Origin: Antarctobacter heliothermus
GTDB taxonomy: Bacteria > Pseudomonadota > Alphaproteobacteria > Rhodobacterales > Rhodobacteraceae
Direction of reading: 5' to 3'
Assembly: GCF_900188425.1 (NCBI RefSeq)
Contig: NZ_FZON01000002.1
Location: forward strand, 62,001 to 126,000
DNA: 64,000 bases
Each line of letters starts with the position of its first letter. Positions within the stretch are counted from its first letter, which is position 1. Shown here one piece after another: positions 43,552-53,084 of the stretch. A model generated the notes under the pieces. It was not told the origin of the DNA. It searched no databases and saw only the letters and a list, made by a program, of their open reading frames with translations. A program made the translations under genes and the position numbers.

Positions 43552-44649
43552 ATGGGACCCTTCCCGCACGACGCCCCGCAGGCCACGATCACCGAAGAGA
43601 ACCCCGCCGGCACGGACGGGTTTGAATTTGTCGAATACGCCAGCCCAGAGCCGCAGGAGCTGCGCGATCTCTTTACCCGCATGGGCTATGCCCATGTCGC
43701 CAACCACAAGACCAAACAGGTTGAGCTTTGGCAGCAGGGCGACATCACTTATGTGCTGAACGCCGAACCGGACAGCTTTGCCTCCAAATTCGTGGCAGAG
43801 CACGGGCCCTGCGCCCCCTCGATGGCATGGCGTGTGGTCGATGCGCAGCACGCCTTTGACCACGCGGTCGCCAAGGGCGCCGAACCCTATGAAGGTGCCG
43901 ACAAGACCGTCGACTGGCCCGCGATCAAGGGCATCGGCGGCAGCCTGATCTATTTCACCGACCAGTATTATGACACCTCGCCCTACAACGCCGAATTTGA
44001 CTGGATCGAACAGTCCAAGCCGCGCGTTGTCGGCTTTTACTACCTCGATCACCTGACTCACAACGTCTTCAAGGGCAACATGGACAAGTGGTTCCAGTTT
44101 TACGGCACCCTGTTCAATTTCCGCGAGATCCGCTTTTTCGACATCGAGGGCAAATTCACCGGGCTGCTGTCGCGCGCGCTGACCTCGCCTTGTGGCCGCA
44201 TCCGCATCCCGATCAATGAGGATCGCGGTGAAAAGGGCCAGATCGTTGCCTATCTGAAAAAGTACAATGGAGAGGGCATCCAGCACATCGCCGTGGGTGC
44301 GCGGGATATCTATGCCGCCACTGACCAGATCGCCGAGAAGGGCGTCAAGTTCATGCCCGGCCCGCCGGACACCTACTACGACATGTCCTATGACCGGGTG
44401 CAGGGCCACGAAGAGCCGATCGACAGGATGAAAAAGCACGGCATCCTGATCGACGGCGAGGGTGTGGTGGACGGCGGCGAAACCCGCATCCTGTTGCAGA
44501 TCTTCTCAAAGACCGTGATCGGGCCGATCTTTTTCGAGTTCATCCAGCGCAAGGGCGATGACGGCTTTGGTGAGGGCAACTTCAAGGCGCTCTTCGAATC
44601 CATCGAACAGGAGCAGGTCAACAGCGGTGAGCTGGACGGCGCGGCCTGA
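43552..44649 (+). CDS. hpd: 4-hydroxyphenylpyruvate dioxygenase
   Basis: The 365-residue non-heme iron enzyme converts 4-hydroxyphenylpyruvate to homogentisate in tyrosine and phenylalanine breakdown. The three iron ligands are visible in the C-terminal VOC barrel: His in LDHLTHNVFKG, His in GEGIQHIAVGARDI, and Glu in GPIFFEFIQRKGDDGFGEGNFKALFESIE, the family's hallmark C-terminal stretch. The start at 43552 follows AGGAGAGACGC; an upstream TTG-started extension is not supported. A divergent Lrp-type gene is the probable regulator. A bidirectional terminator follows. Confidence 0.97.
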   Translation: MGPFPHDAPQATITEENPAGTDGFEFVEYASPEPQELRDLFTRMGYAHVANHKTKQVELWQQGDITYVLNAEPDSFASKFVAEHGPCAPSMAWRVVDAQHAFDHAVAKGAEPYEGADKTVDWPAIKGIGGSLIYFTDQYYDTSPYNAEFDWIEQSKPRVVGFYYLDHLTHNVFKGNMDKWFQFYGTLFNFREIRFFDIEGKFTGLLSRALTSPCGRIRIPINEDRGEKGQIVAYLKKYNGEGIQHIAVGARDIYAATDQIAEKGVKFMPGPPDTYYDMSYDRVQGHEEPIDRMKKHGILIDGEGVVDGGETRILLQIFSKTVIGPIFFEFIQRKGDDGFGEGNFKALFESIEQEQVNSGELDGAA

Positions 44650-44676
44650 CCGCAGGGCTCAAACGCGCAAAACACA

Positions 44677-44706
44677 AAACCCCACCGGGCCTCCGGTGGG
44701 GTTTTT
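44677..44706 (+). terminator. bidirectional rho-independent terminator between hpd and the convergent gene
   Basis: CCCCACCGG pairs with CCGGTGGGG around GCCT, with AAAA before and TTTTT after, so it can stop transcription from both sides. Confidence 0.9.
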
Positions 44707-44727
44707 CGTGTCTGACGTCGGGGCTGT

Positions 44728-47700
44728 TCAGCCGCGCGGCATCTTGAGCGTCAGGTTCTGGCTGCCCTTGGAATAGCGCAGATCCTCATCGCCGATTGCG
44801 GTCACCTGACCGCCGTCCAGCCGATCTCCAACCTTGACCTTCTGGTATTTTCCATTGGCCAGACGCACCAGTGCGCGGCGGTTGTCGGAAGTGCCATAGA
44901 CGCCGATCAGGTTGATCTTTTTCAGGTTGATCGCGTTTTCCAGCGTGGCAGAGCGGGCGACGCTGGTGCTGGACGGAATGCTGGGCGCGACCGTGCGGGG
45001 GGAGACGGCGGCGGCGGTCTGCACCACCGGGCTGGGCGCGATGCTGCGGTCGGCCCGGTCGACGATGGCGTCCATGTTGCGCGGGCGGCCCACCGGCACC
45101 AGGGACCGCGCAACCGCCTGATCTGTCGCCTCGGGCGTATCCAGTTCAGCCTGCTCCTGCACGGTCTTTGGCCGCATGGTCGGCCGGATGCTGGCCAGTT
45201 CCGTGCGCGTGATGCCGCGCAACTGGCTGCGCTCACGCTGTTCGATGATGTCGCTTGGGCGGGCCTGTGGCCGCAGGCGCGGCACTGGGGCTGTGCCATC
45301 TGGCGCGTCCGGCTCCGGCGCGGCCGAGGTATTGTCGCCCCGCAACGGCGGGATGACCGGCGGGCGGCCGGTAAAGATGCGCAGCCCGTCCGGGGTCAGC
45401 GCGCCTTCGGGGGTCGCGCGTACAACGTCGCGCTGGTCGAAATCAAAGGTCAGCCCGGCAGGCGGCGGCAGGCCGGGGTCTGCCAGGGCGGCCTCGCGCT
45501 CCAGTTCCTTGGCGTCGGGCAGGGCGACAGCGTCGAAAATCTGGATGCTGGGATCAATCGAGGCGGCATAGATGTCCTCGACCCCGTCGGCGGGCGGCGT
45601 CATCGGCTTGACCGGGGCACGCTGCCAGATGCCGGTGGCGGCGTAGGTTGCGGCGGCCTCTTCGGTGGTCAACTGGCGCGGGTCGATCGGCACCGACAGC
45701 GGGGCGACGGGAGGCGTGTCTGTGACTTCGGGCGTGTCCAGCGCCGCCAGCCGCACGCCGTCGGCAGGCCGGGCGACCGGCCGCAAGGAGGCAACCGGCG
45801 GTGACACAACCGCCGGCGAGGCGGATTCGAGCACAACACCGGTGTCCGCGCCATCCGGAAGCGACGCGACCGCGCTGGCCGGTGCGTCGTCATTGGACCG
45901 AAACAGTCGTGCCAGACCTTCGTCCAGAAAGACCGAGGCCCAGGCCGCGACACCGGCAAGGAACAGCAACAGCAAGGCGGTCAGCAACAGGCCCAGGTAC
46001 CGCGGCTTGCCGCCGGTGGCCTCGCGGTCGCGCGCGCCAAAGACGGTCATCCGGTCCCGTTCGTTCGACGATCCGAACATGGCATGGCCGGGGGACGCCG
46101 TGGCCGCAGCCGCGCCGCCGGTTGCAAAGGCCGGACCGCCGATTTCGGCGTTGGGGCGTGGTCCGCGCAGGGCGGCCAGCTTGGCCAGTGGGTTGGGCCG
46201 GGCGCCTTTGCGCGCCGGTGCCGGGATCGGGTCCGCCTCACGCGCGGCCACGGGCGGCGCGATCACCTCGTCGGCCTTGGGTTTGCGTGACGGGGCTGCG
46301 GCGAGACCGGCAGCGCGGGCCGCAGCGGTCTTGGGCAACGCCTTGAGCCCGGATTTCGCAGGGGCCTTGGCCTTGGCCTTTGCTATGGCTTTCAGTCGCG
46401 GCGGCAGCTCGGTGCGTTTCGGAGCCGCGCCAGCGGCGGGTTTCGTCTCCGCTGGCGGCTTTGCGCCCGATTTTGTCCCGGCCTTTGGCCCTGCCTTTGT
46501 GTTTGGCTGTGCGGTTGCGGCGGCTTCTGTTGCCTCGACGGCGGCGGCGGCCTGCGCCAGCAGGGCCGAGGCGGTCGGCGTTGCGAAAAAGCCGGTCTTG
46601 CCAGACGGTTTGCTATCGGCGGGGGACGGATCGGCAGGCTCCGGCATCCCAGAGCCGCGCGGGCTGACAGGTGTGAACCTGGGTTTGAACTCTCCGGTCA
46701 GGGCGGGGACGGAGCCTCCGGGCAGGCTGCGCCCGGCGCGGATTGTCGAAAACGCCGGGGGCGTGTTGGTTTCGGCCCCGGGACCGGGCCGTGCGGCGAC
46801 GGGCGCGGCGGGCGGCAGGTTAGGGGCCTTCGGTGTCGCCGCAGAGAGAGCAGCGCCAGTGGGGGCGACCAGAGGTTTGTCTTGCGGTTTGTCCAACGGC
46901 TTCGGGGCGGCCTGCGGCGCGTCCATCGACGGTGCAGCCAGCGGCTTTGCCGTCGGCGGTGCGGTCGGCGGGGCCGTTGGCGCACGCGGGGCACGCGGCG
47001 CGGAGGGCGGTTTCGGCGCGGCAGGATCAGGCTGCGCGGCATCAATATCGGCGGTCGACGATTGCGGTCGCACCTGCGCCGCTGGCGCGGGGTCCGGCTT
47101 CAGGTGAAAGTCCGGCTGCGGAGTGGGTTTCGGCGGTTCTGCGGGTTCAGGAGCCAAAGTCTCAGGAGCCAAAGTCTCAGCGGCCACATTCTCAGCGGGC
47201 AATGCCTCGGGCGTCAGGCTTTCAGGTGCGAGGTCCGCCGGAGCGGGCGGGTTTTGTTCCTGAACATCGGGTTCCTCAACAACGTCTTCCTGAACATCGG
47301 GTTCAGGCACTGGCTGTTTGGCCGGTTTCGGCGCAGGCGCGTTTGCAAGTTCCGGCTTGGGCAGGGGGCGCAGCGCGGCCTCATCCGCCGGGACAATCTC
47401 GATTGCGCGGGACGGGCGCGTCACCACGCGGCCCCAGTTGGTCGCCTTGCCAAAGAACACCGGCCCGTCAAATCCGCCCTCGGGCGCTTTCGCCAGAAAA
47501 CAGACCGGCTCAAACCCGTGTTCGCGGGCAAAACTCTGTGCCTCGTCCAGCGTTTCCTTGGCCACAGCCGCGACTTGCAGCCGCCCGCCGCTCACCACAT
47601 AGTCGAAATTCAGATCCGACACCGCATAGGGCGTTGCCCCATCCAGCGAGGCGCGGATCGCGACATCGCGGGTGAGTTCATCCCCGCCAAGGTCGAGTTG

Positions 47701-47913
47701 ATCCAGATAGCGGATCTGTTCGTTCGGAATGATCAGCGCCACTTGCGCGCCGGTCGGATCCAGCCGTTCGGCCTGATCGCGCAGGTTCAGAACCTGCGAA
47801 TCAAAGTCGTCGTGATCCAACGGGACATCATCGATCAGGGCCCAACGTGGACCCATCCGCCGGAGCAGGGCGATGCCTTCGAATGAGAGCGAGAGCGCGA
47901 AATTAGGTGTCAT
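44728..47913 (-). CDS. large single-pass membrane protein: PilM/GspL-like head, long Pro/Ala linker, GspC/PilP-like tail
   Basis: The 1061-residue protein has three parts. Residues 1-about 150 resemble the actin-like cytoplasmic domain of PilM/GspL proteins (ALIIPNEQIRYLDQL, TRDVAIRASLDGATPYAVSDLNFDY, LQVAAVAKETLDEAQSFAREHGFEPV). Residues about 200-600 are low-complexity Pro/Ala/Lys. A membrane helix (LGLLLTALLLLFLAGVAAWA) lies near 645. After another disordered stretch, the last 75 residues (INLIGVYGTSDNRRALVRLANGKYQKVKVGDRLDGGQVTAIGDEDLRYSKGSQNLTLKMPRG) resemble the GspC/PilP homology region. Automatic annotation may mislabel it from its Pro/Ala content. No other secretion genes are near. 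Confidence 0.65.
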   Translation of the reverse strand: MTPNFALSLSFEGIALLRRMGPRWALIDDVPLDHDDFDSQVLNLRDQAERLDPTGAQVALIIPNEQIRYLDQLDLGGDELTRDVAIRASLDGATPYAVSDLNFDYVVSGGRLQVAAVAKETLDEAQSFAREHGFEPVCFLAKAPEGGFDGPVFFGKATNWGRVVTRPSRAIEIVPADEAALRPLPKPELANAPAPKPAKQPVPEPDVQEDVVEEPDVQEQNPPAPADLAPESLTPEALPAENVAAETLAPETLAPEPAEPPKPTPQPDFHLKPDPAPAAQVRPQSSTADIDAAQPDPAAPKPPSAPRAPRAPTAPPTAPPTAKPLAAPSMDAPQAAPKPLDKPQDKPLVAPTGAALSAATPKAPNLPPAAPVAARPGPGAETNTPPAFSTIRAGRSLPGGSVPALTGEFKPRFTPVSPRGSGMPEPADPSPADSKPSGKTGFFATPTASALLAQAAAAVEATEAAATAQPNTKAGPKAGTKSGAKPPAETKPAAGAAPKRTELPPRLKAIAKAKAKAPAKSGLKALPKTAAARAAGLAAAPSRKPKADEVIAPPVAAREADPIPAPARKGARPNPLAKLAALRGPRPNAEIGGPAFATGGAAAATASPGHAMFGSSNERDRMTVFGARDREATGGKPRYLGLLLTALLLLFLAGVAAWASVFLDEGLARLFRSNDDAPASAVASLPDGADTGVVLESASPAVVSPPVASLRPVARPADGVRLAALDTPEVTDTPPVAPLSVPIDPRQLTTEEAAATYAATGIWQRAPVKPMTPPADGVEDIYAASIDPSIQIFDAVALPDAKELEREAALADPGLPPPAGLTFDFDQRDVVRATPEGALTPDGLRIFTGRPPVIPPLRGDNTSAAPEPDAPDGTAPVPRLRPQARPSDIIEQRERSQLRGITRTELASIRPTMRPKTVQEQAELDTPEATDQAVARSLVPVGRPRNMDAIVDRADRSIAPSPVVQTAAAVSPRTVAPSIPSSTSVARSATLENAINLKKINLIGVYGTSDNRRALVRLANGKYQKVKVGDRLDGGQVTAIGDEDLRYSKGSQNLTLKMPRG

Positions 47914-48079
47914 GTGCGGTTCTTATCAGGCCTGCCATCACTGCGGGAGTCCTAGCGCAGCGTCTCAATTATATAAGGCAACTCTTTGCCGAAGAAAAGA
48001 AAGCCGCTGTTGCACCCTTGCCGATTTGGCCACTTCGGCAGACAATCATTACAGAATCCTACAGATTGTGAGGCAATTT

Positions 48080-48774
48080 ATGCGAATTTTGGCATTCTTG
48101 ACGGCATTGGCGCTCGCCTGGCCGCTTGGCGCGGTGGCCGAGGGCCGCCTGAGCGTCTCCGGCGAGGGCTATCTGGCCGTGGTTCCCGACATGGCGGTGA
48201 TCACTTTGGGCGCTGACGGGCGCGGCCCCACGGCGGTCGAGGCGATGAACGCCACGTCAACGGCGGTCGAGGCGATTCTTGCCCGGCTTGCGGGACTTGG
48301 GGTCGAAACGCGCGACATCCAGACCACGCAACTGCGGGTCAATGAACAGACCCGCTGGGACAACACCCGCAATGAGGACGTCTTTTGGGCTATTACGCCA
48401 CCAACACGGTCAGCGTCCGGGTGCGTGACCTTGATGGAATCAGCGCGCTGCTGTCGGCGGTGCTGGATGACGGGGCCAACCAGTTGCGCAACCTGTCGTT
48501 CAGCGTCCTGGAGCCGCGCCCGATCGAGGACGAGGCCCGCCGCCGCGCGGTGGCGGACGCCATGGCCAAGGCCAAACTCTATGCCGATGCGGCGGGTGTC
48601 ACGCTTGGCCCGCTGCTGGAGCTGCGTGACAACGCAGAGCCGCTGGTGCGCTCCATCGCGGGGGCAGAGGCCATGATGATGGAAGAGGCGGTTGTCGCCA
48701 AGGACGTGCCGGTTGCCGCAGGCGAACTTGAGGTGCGCGCCGAGGTCACGATGGTCTTTGCCATCGCCGAGTGA
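48080..48774 (+). pseudogene. SIMPL (DUF541) periplasmic protein gene interrupted by a frameshift
   Basis: The gene starts at 48080 with a signal peptide (MRILAFLTALALAWPLGAVA) and reads RLSVSGEGYLAVVPDMAVITLG and NEDVFW in one frame. It then continues in another frame as GYYATNTVSVRVRDLDGISALLSAVLDDGANQL and so on to 48774. Both halves together form a normal-length SIMPL-domain protein (about 231 residues). The break is at TTTTGGG near 48378-48384; one extra base there would restore the frame. It is either a real inactivating deletion or a sequencing error in this short homopolymer pair. SIMPL proteins are oligomeric periplasmic or outer-membrane-linked proteins of unclear role. Confidence 0.8.
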
Positions 48775-48796
48775 GCCAGCAGGTATCATTGTCGGT

Positions 48797-48823
48797 AAAA
48801 GGGCGGGGACTTCCCCGCCCTTT
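48797..48823. terminator. bidirectional rho-independent terminator
   Basis: AAAA, GGGCGGGG (48801-48808), loop ACTT, CCCCGCCC (48813-48820), TTT. It sits between the convergent SIMPL gene and metY and can serve both. Confidence 0.85.
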
Positions 48824-48829
48824 GTCGTT

Positions 48830-50122
48830 TCACTTCGCTTTGTTCAGCGCCTGATCAAGGTCGGCGATCAGATCGTCCGCGTCCTCGATCCCGATGGAAA
48901 TGCGCACCACGTTGGGGGCCGCACCCGCCGCAACCTGCTGCTCTTCCGACAACTGCCGGTGCGTGGTCGAGGCCGAGTGGATCACCAGACTGCGGGTGTC
49001 GCCCAGGTTGGCCACATGGCTAAAGATTTCCAGCGCATCGACAAACTTGATGCAGGATTCGTAGCCGCCCTTCAGCGCCACGGTGAACAGACCACCCGCG
49101 CCCTTCGGGCAGATCCGCGCCACCCGGTCGTTGTAGGGCGACGAGGGCAGCCCGGCATAGGTCACACCCGCCACCGCGTCATGTCCCTCCAGCCAGGCGG
49201 CGATTTTCATCGCGTTCTCGACGTGGCGATCCATCCGCAGGCTCAGCGTCTCGATGCCCATCAGCGTGTAGTGCGCCGCCTGCGGGTTCAGCGTCATGCC
49301 AAGGTCGCGCAACCCGATGGCGATGCCGTGAAAGGTGAACGCCAGCGGGCCAAACGTCTCGTGGAACTTCAGCCCGTGATAGGCAGGTTCCGGCGCGGAC
49401 AGCGACGGGAACTTGTCACTGGCGGACCAGTCGAACTTGCCCGAATCCACCACCACTCCGCCGGTCACGGTGCCGTTGCCGGTCAGGTACTTGGTCATCG
49501 AATGCACCACCAGCGTCGCGCCATGATCAATCGGGCGACACAGGTAGGGCGTGGCCGAGGTGTTGTCGACGATCAGCGGCAGACCCGCCTTGTCGGCAAT
49601 CGCGGCAATCGCATCCAAGTCGGTGATATAGCCGCCCGGGTTGGCGATGCTCTCGCAAAACACCGCGCGGGTGTTGTCATCAATCGCCGCCGCCACCGCG
49701 TCCAGATCGTCAAAATCGACAAAGGTGGCGGACCAGCCGAACCGCTTGATGGTCTGGCTGAACTGGGTGATCGAGCCGCCGTACAGCCGCGTCGACACCA
49801 CCACGTTCAGTCCCGGTGCCATCAGCGGGAACAGCGCCATGATCTGCGCCGCGTGACCTGACGAACAGCAGACAGCGCCCACGCCGCCCTCCAGCACCGC
49901 AACCCGTTCCTGCAAGGCCGCCACGGTGGGGTTGGTCAGGCGCGAATAGATGTATCCGACCTCTTGCAGGTTGAACAACGCGGCGGCGTGTTCGGCATCG
50001 CGGAACACATAGGCCGTGGTCTGATAGATCGGCACCTGCCGCGCGCCGGTGGCGGGATCGGGCCGCGCGCCTGCGTGGATCTGAAGCGTGTCAAAGCCGT
50101 AGCTGGGCTCTTCCTGTGTCAT
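48830..50122 (-). CDS. metY: O-acetylhomoserine aminocarboxypropyltransferase (sulfhydrylase)
   Basis: The 430-residue Cys/Met-metabolism PLP enzyme joins O-acetylhomoserine with sulfide to give homocysteine. The N-terminus GFDTLQIHAGARPDPATGAR, IYQTTAYVFRDAEHAAALF and YIYSRLTNPTVAALQERVA are typical of the MetY branch. The PLP lysine is in VHSMTKYLTGNG. The insertion around KFDWSASDKFPSLSAPEPAYHG and the 430-residue length separate it from cystathionine gamma-synthases. The ATG at 50122 is used; the longer frame upstream is unrelated. The upstream spacer contains three AAGCC tandem copies (50211-50225). Confidence 0.95.
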   Translation of the reverse strand: MTQEEPSYGFDTLQIHAGARPDPATGARQVPIYQTTAYVFRDAEHAAALFNLQEVGYIYSRLTNPTVAALQERVAVLEGGVGAVCCSSGHAAQIMALFPLMAPGLNVVVSTRLYGGSITQFSQTIKRFGWSATFVDFDDLDAVAAAIDDNTRAVFCESIANPGGYITDLDAIAAIADKAGLPLIVDNTSATPYLCRPIDHGATLVVHSMTKYLTGNGTVTGGVVVDSGKFDWSASDKFPSLSAPEPAYHGLKFHETFGPLAFTFHGIAIGLRDLGMTLNPQAAHYTLMGIETLSLRMDRHVENAMKIAAWLEGHDAVAGVTYAGLPSSPYNDRVARICPKGAGGLFTVALKGGYESCIKFVDALEIFSHVANLGDTRSLVIHSASTTHRQLSEEQQVAAGAAPNVVRISIGIEDADDLIADLDQALNKAK

Positions 50123-50326
50123 GATGGTCTCTCCCTGAAATCTGATGCGTCCAGCAGTAGGGGATTGAAAGCCGTTCTTCCAGACGGGTTCGACAAGAAC
50201 CGGCCAGGCCAAGCCAAGCCAAGCCAGGGCAATTTCATTGAGATTTCGCGCGATTTGATGCAGTATAAACCCTGTTCCGGCGCAATTTCCGCACCCCCCC
50301 CGGAACCGATCTAAAGGCGAATTGAT

Positions 50327-52957
50327 ATGCGTTGTCCCGCAGGTTTCCGCTATTCGACAATCACTCTTTGCGTCGTCTTCACGATCTGCGCGCAGCTTGC
50401 AGCGGCAGAAAAGGAAACCGAGTTTTACCCGATCATTTACGACACCGACACACCGCATCTCCTGTCACTGGTCGATGACATCGACATCCGCACGCCGGTC
50501 ATGCTGAGCCGCGCGCTCAAATCCTTTCCCCATGTCACGCAACTGTCGCTGTCCAGTCGCGGCGGATCGGTCCACTCGGCGCTGACAATGTCCTATGTGG
50601 TGCATGAGGAAGGGTTGCGGACGCTGATCCCCGACGGCGCTGTCTGTTTCTCGGCCTGCTCTTACCTGTTTTTCGCCGGGGCAGAGCGTGCGGTGCAAGG
50701 AGCGCTTGGCGTGCATCAACTGGCCTCGGCCAGCGACAGCCTCCGTTCGGGGCAGGTGGCGCTGGCGGATATCATGGCGGCCTACGACGAATTTGGCGTG
50801 AACGGGGCTGTGGTCAACAAGATGCTGCTGACCCCGGCGGACGACATGTATGTGTTTGACACCGATGAACTGTCGGCGCTTGGCATTGTCAATTCCGCCC
50901 CCTGCGCCGGGGCCGACGCCCATCTTGATCGGGTCCGCCCGTTGGGCGCGCAGGAACTGCGGCTGCATGTCCAGACTTACCGCAATTGCCCCTCTGTCCG
51001 GACCGCCGAAACCCTGTTGGCAAAACTGGCCGCAGCAGACACCAGCGACCTGCCTGTTGCGGTCGTCAACGCCGCGCCGCCGCAGGACGGGTCACAGCGC
51101 TGTACCGACGCGGACGGCTGGGACCAGATCCTGCGCGTGTGCCGGGCCGCACTGGCCGCGCGCGACTGGGGGGACAATGAGGCGGCGGCGCTGCAAAACG
51201 CCATCGGGGCGGCGTTTCTTGCCACCGGAGACGCCTTTGCCGCGCATGAGGCGTTTCAGGCCGCGCTGGCGCTGCGCCCGGACACGCCGGTTCTGCTGGA
51301 AAACCGCGCGCTGGCGCTTGACGCCCTTGGGCAGCACGCGGATGCGGCGCTGGAAATGCGCGCTGCCATAGGGGCCACCTCTGCCCCGCCCGACAGATTC
51401 TTTGCCCGGCTGGGCCTGTTCGAACGCTCTGCGGACAAGGTGAACACCGCGTTTCAGGTCTGGGATGGCCTGTTGTCAGACGACGGGACAAGCGAAAGCC
51501 TGATCCGCGCCTGGCAAGAGGCTTTGGCCAGCAGCGGGCACTTGGATCAGACGGCCGACGGGAGGTACACAACGCTGACCCGCATCGCCGTGCAACGGTG
51601 CAGCTTTGAGGCGGACTGCCTGCCGCCGGGTGCGGATACCGCGCCAGAGCTGTTGCCGGTGCCGGTCTCCGACACTTCGCTGGATCTCAGCCGCAGCGCC
51701 TCCAGCAGTCTTCTGGTGGCATTGGGTGAACCGGACGGGCAAGGCAGTTGCAATCAGGGCCAGCCGGAAATGAACATCCATATGTGTGAGGCGATGTTGC
51801 AGGAGGGTGCGTTCGACGCAGAGGAACGCACGCAAATCGCGAATTTTCTGACCGTCCAATACGCCGCAATCGACGCCTATGAAGAGGCTGACGCCGTCTT
51901 GACCCGTGCGATCAATGCGGTGGCCCCGGACTATAACCTGTTTCGAAACCGGGCCGCGATTCGCTATCACAAAGGCGACTATGCGGGCGCGCTCGAAGAT
52001 GTGGACGCGGTGCGCGCCCTGACCGCTCATTTTCAATCGTTCTTCAGTCGCGAAACAGAGGTGGTGCGCGGCAACATCCTTGCCCGCCTCGGGCGCGCGG
52101 ATGAGGCGGTCGAGGCTTGGATGGGGGCGATCTTTGTAGAAGACCAGGACGAAACCGATACCAGCGCCCAAGACCTGCAACGGTTTCTGCAAAAGGCAGG
52201 CTTCTACACAGGCGCGATTGACGGCAAGTTCGGTGCCGGATCGCGCGCGGCCCTTGCGGCCTGCGCTGCCGCCACCGACTGCGTGATGTCCGGTCAGATC
52301 GGCTATGGCGACTACAGTGAGGCGTTTGGCCTGTCCTATGTCGTAAATCTGCCTGAGGGGCCGCTATATTATGACACCGCGCGCCGAGAGCACGCCAAGG
52401 CCGCGATGGCAGAGTGCCAATATTATCAGGACGACACGATAGAGCAGTGTACACGCGCGATCGACACCGGATGGCTGCTGACAGCCGAAGCCGTCAAAGC
52501 CTATCGCACCCGGTCGGATGCCCATAGGGATGCGCCGCAAAAGCGGCTCGCCGACTATCAAAAGTCGCTTCGGATGACGGGATTTCAAAGCTATGACAGA
52601 GATTGGTATGTGCGCCTGCTGTTGATGGCGGATCAGCCGGAAAACGCGCTGCTGGAGGTGGCGCGGTTCACAAGCACTTACACGGATCAGGCCGATTTCT
52701 ATCGTGGGCTGGCGCTGGCCGCGCTGGGTCGCAACGCCGAGGCCGAGCGGATCTGGCTGGCCCACTACGACCGGCTGGACAACGTCACCAGCGATTTTTC
52801 CTCTGGCGGGCGGGTGTTCGAACTGTACCAGCATCAGCTTGAGCGCCACGACATGCTGCCTGCCGGGTACAACCAATATCAGGACGGCAAGACCTCTGCC
52901 CTGCGCGCCGCCATCGGGCGCTGCGCCTCTGATCCGGCCTGCTATACGCTGAAGTGA
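50327..52957 (+). CDS. periplasmic multidomain protein: ClpP-like domain, TPR-like repeats and a peptidoglycan-binding-like motif
   Basis: The 876-residue protein has a signal peptide (CVVFTICAQLAAA). Residues about 60-190 are a ClpP-like domain: TQLSLSSRGGSVHSALTM, VCFSACSYLFFAGAERAV with serine at the nucleophile position, and ALGVHQLAS with the His. Residues about 260-620 contain helical TPR-like repeats (AFLATGDAFAAHEAFQAAL, AIRYHKGDYAGALEDVDAV). Near residue 620 is a short peptidoglycan-binding-1-like motif (LQRFLQKAGFYTGAIDGKFG). The rest is helical and cysteine-rich. A CFSAC-type motif also occurs in the two paralogues at 30323-32569. No neighbour suggests a role. Confidence 0.7.
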   Translation: MRCPAGFRYSTITLCVVFTICAQLAAAEKETEFYPIIYDTDTPHLLSLVDDIDIRTPVMLSRALKSFPHVTQLSLSSRGGSVHSALTMSYVVHEEGLRTLIPDGAVCFSACSYLFFAGAERAVQGALGVHQLASASDSLRSGQVALADIMAAYDEFGVNGAVVNKMLLTPADDMYVFDTDELSALGIVNSAPCAGADAHLDRVRPLGAQELRLHVQTYRNCPSVRTAETLLAKLAAADTSDLPVAVVNAAPPQDGSQRCTDADGWDQILRVCRAALAARDWGDNEAAALQNAIGAAFLATGDAFAAHEAFQAALALRPDTPVLLENRALALDALGQHADAALEMRAAIGATSAPPDRFFARLGLFERSADKVNTAFQVWDGLLSDDGTSESLIRAWQEALASSGHLDQTADGRYTTLTRIAVQRCSFEADCLPPGADTAPELLPVPVSDTSLDLSRSASSSLLVALGEPDGQGSCNQGQPEMNIHMCEAMLQEGAFDAEERTQIANFLTVQYAAIDAYEEADAVLTRAINAVAPDYNLFRNRAAIRYHKGDYAGALEDVDAVRALTAHFQSFFSRETEVVRGNILARLGRADEAVEAWMGAIFVEDQDETDTSAQDLQRFLQKAGFYTGAIDGKFGAGSRAALAACAAATDCVMSGQIGYGDYSEAFGLSYVVNLPEGPLYYDTARREHAKAAMAECQYYQDDTIEQCTRAIDTGWLLTAEAVKAYRTRSDAHRDAPQKRLADYQKSLRMTGFQSYDRDWYVRLLLMADQPENALLEVARFTSTYTDQADFYRGLALAALGRNAEAERIWLAHYDRLDNVTSDFSSGGRVFELYQHQLERHDMLPAGYNQYQDGKTSALRAAIGRCASDPACYTLK

Positions 52958-53084
52958 GTCCCGGAAATGGCCGGTCCAGGCGGTGCGCCCGACCCGGCCA
53001 ATCGTTACCCAAAGGTAAAAACGTCTCTGTAACGCATTGATTTTTATGGGGCCGACTTCTGTCCACGCGTGGACAAAGGCAGGA

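Noticed and set aside
45665-47107. A 480-codon plus-strand frame
   Set aside because: It is the complement of the low-complexity Pro/Ala region of the gene at 44728-47913, consisting of Gly/Ala/Arg runs without motifs.
48080-48774. Programmed -1 frameshift in the SIMPL gene
   Set aside because: The P-site codon TTT would have to re-pair with CTT, and there is no X-XXY-YYZ heptamer in frame; a base loss or sequencing error is simpler.
50211-50225. AAGCC tandem repeat as a functional element
   Set aside because: Only three short units upstream of metY; could arise by chance and no related signal is near.
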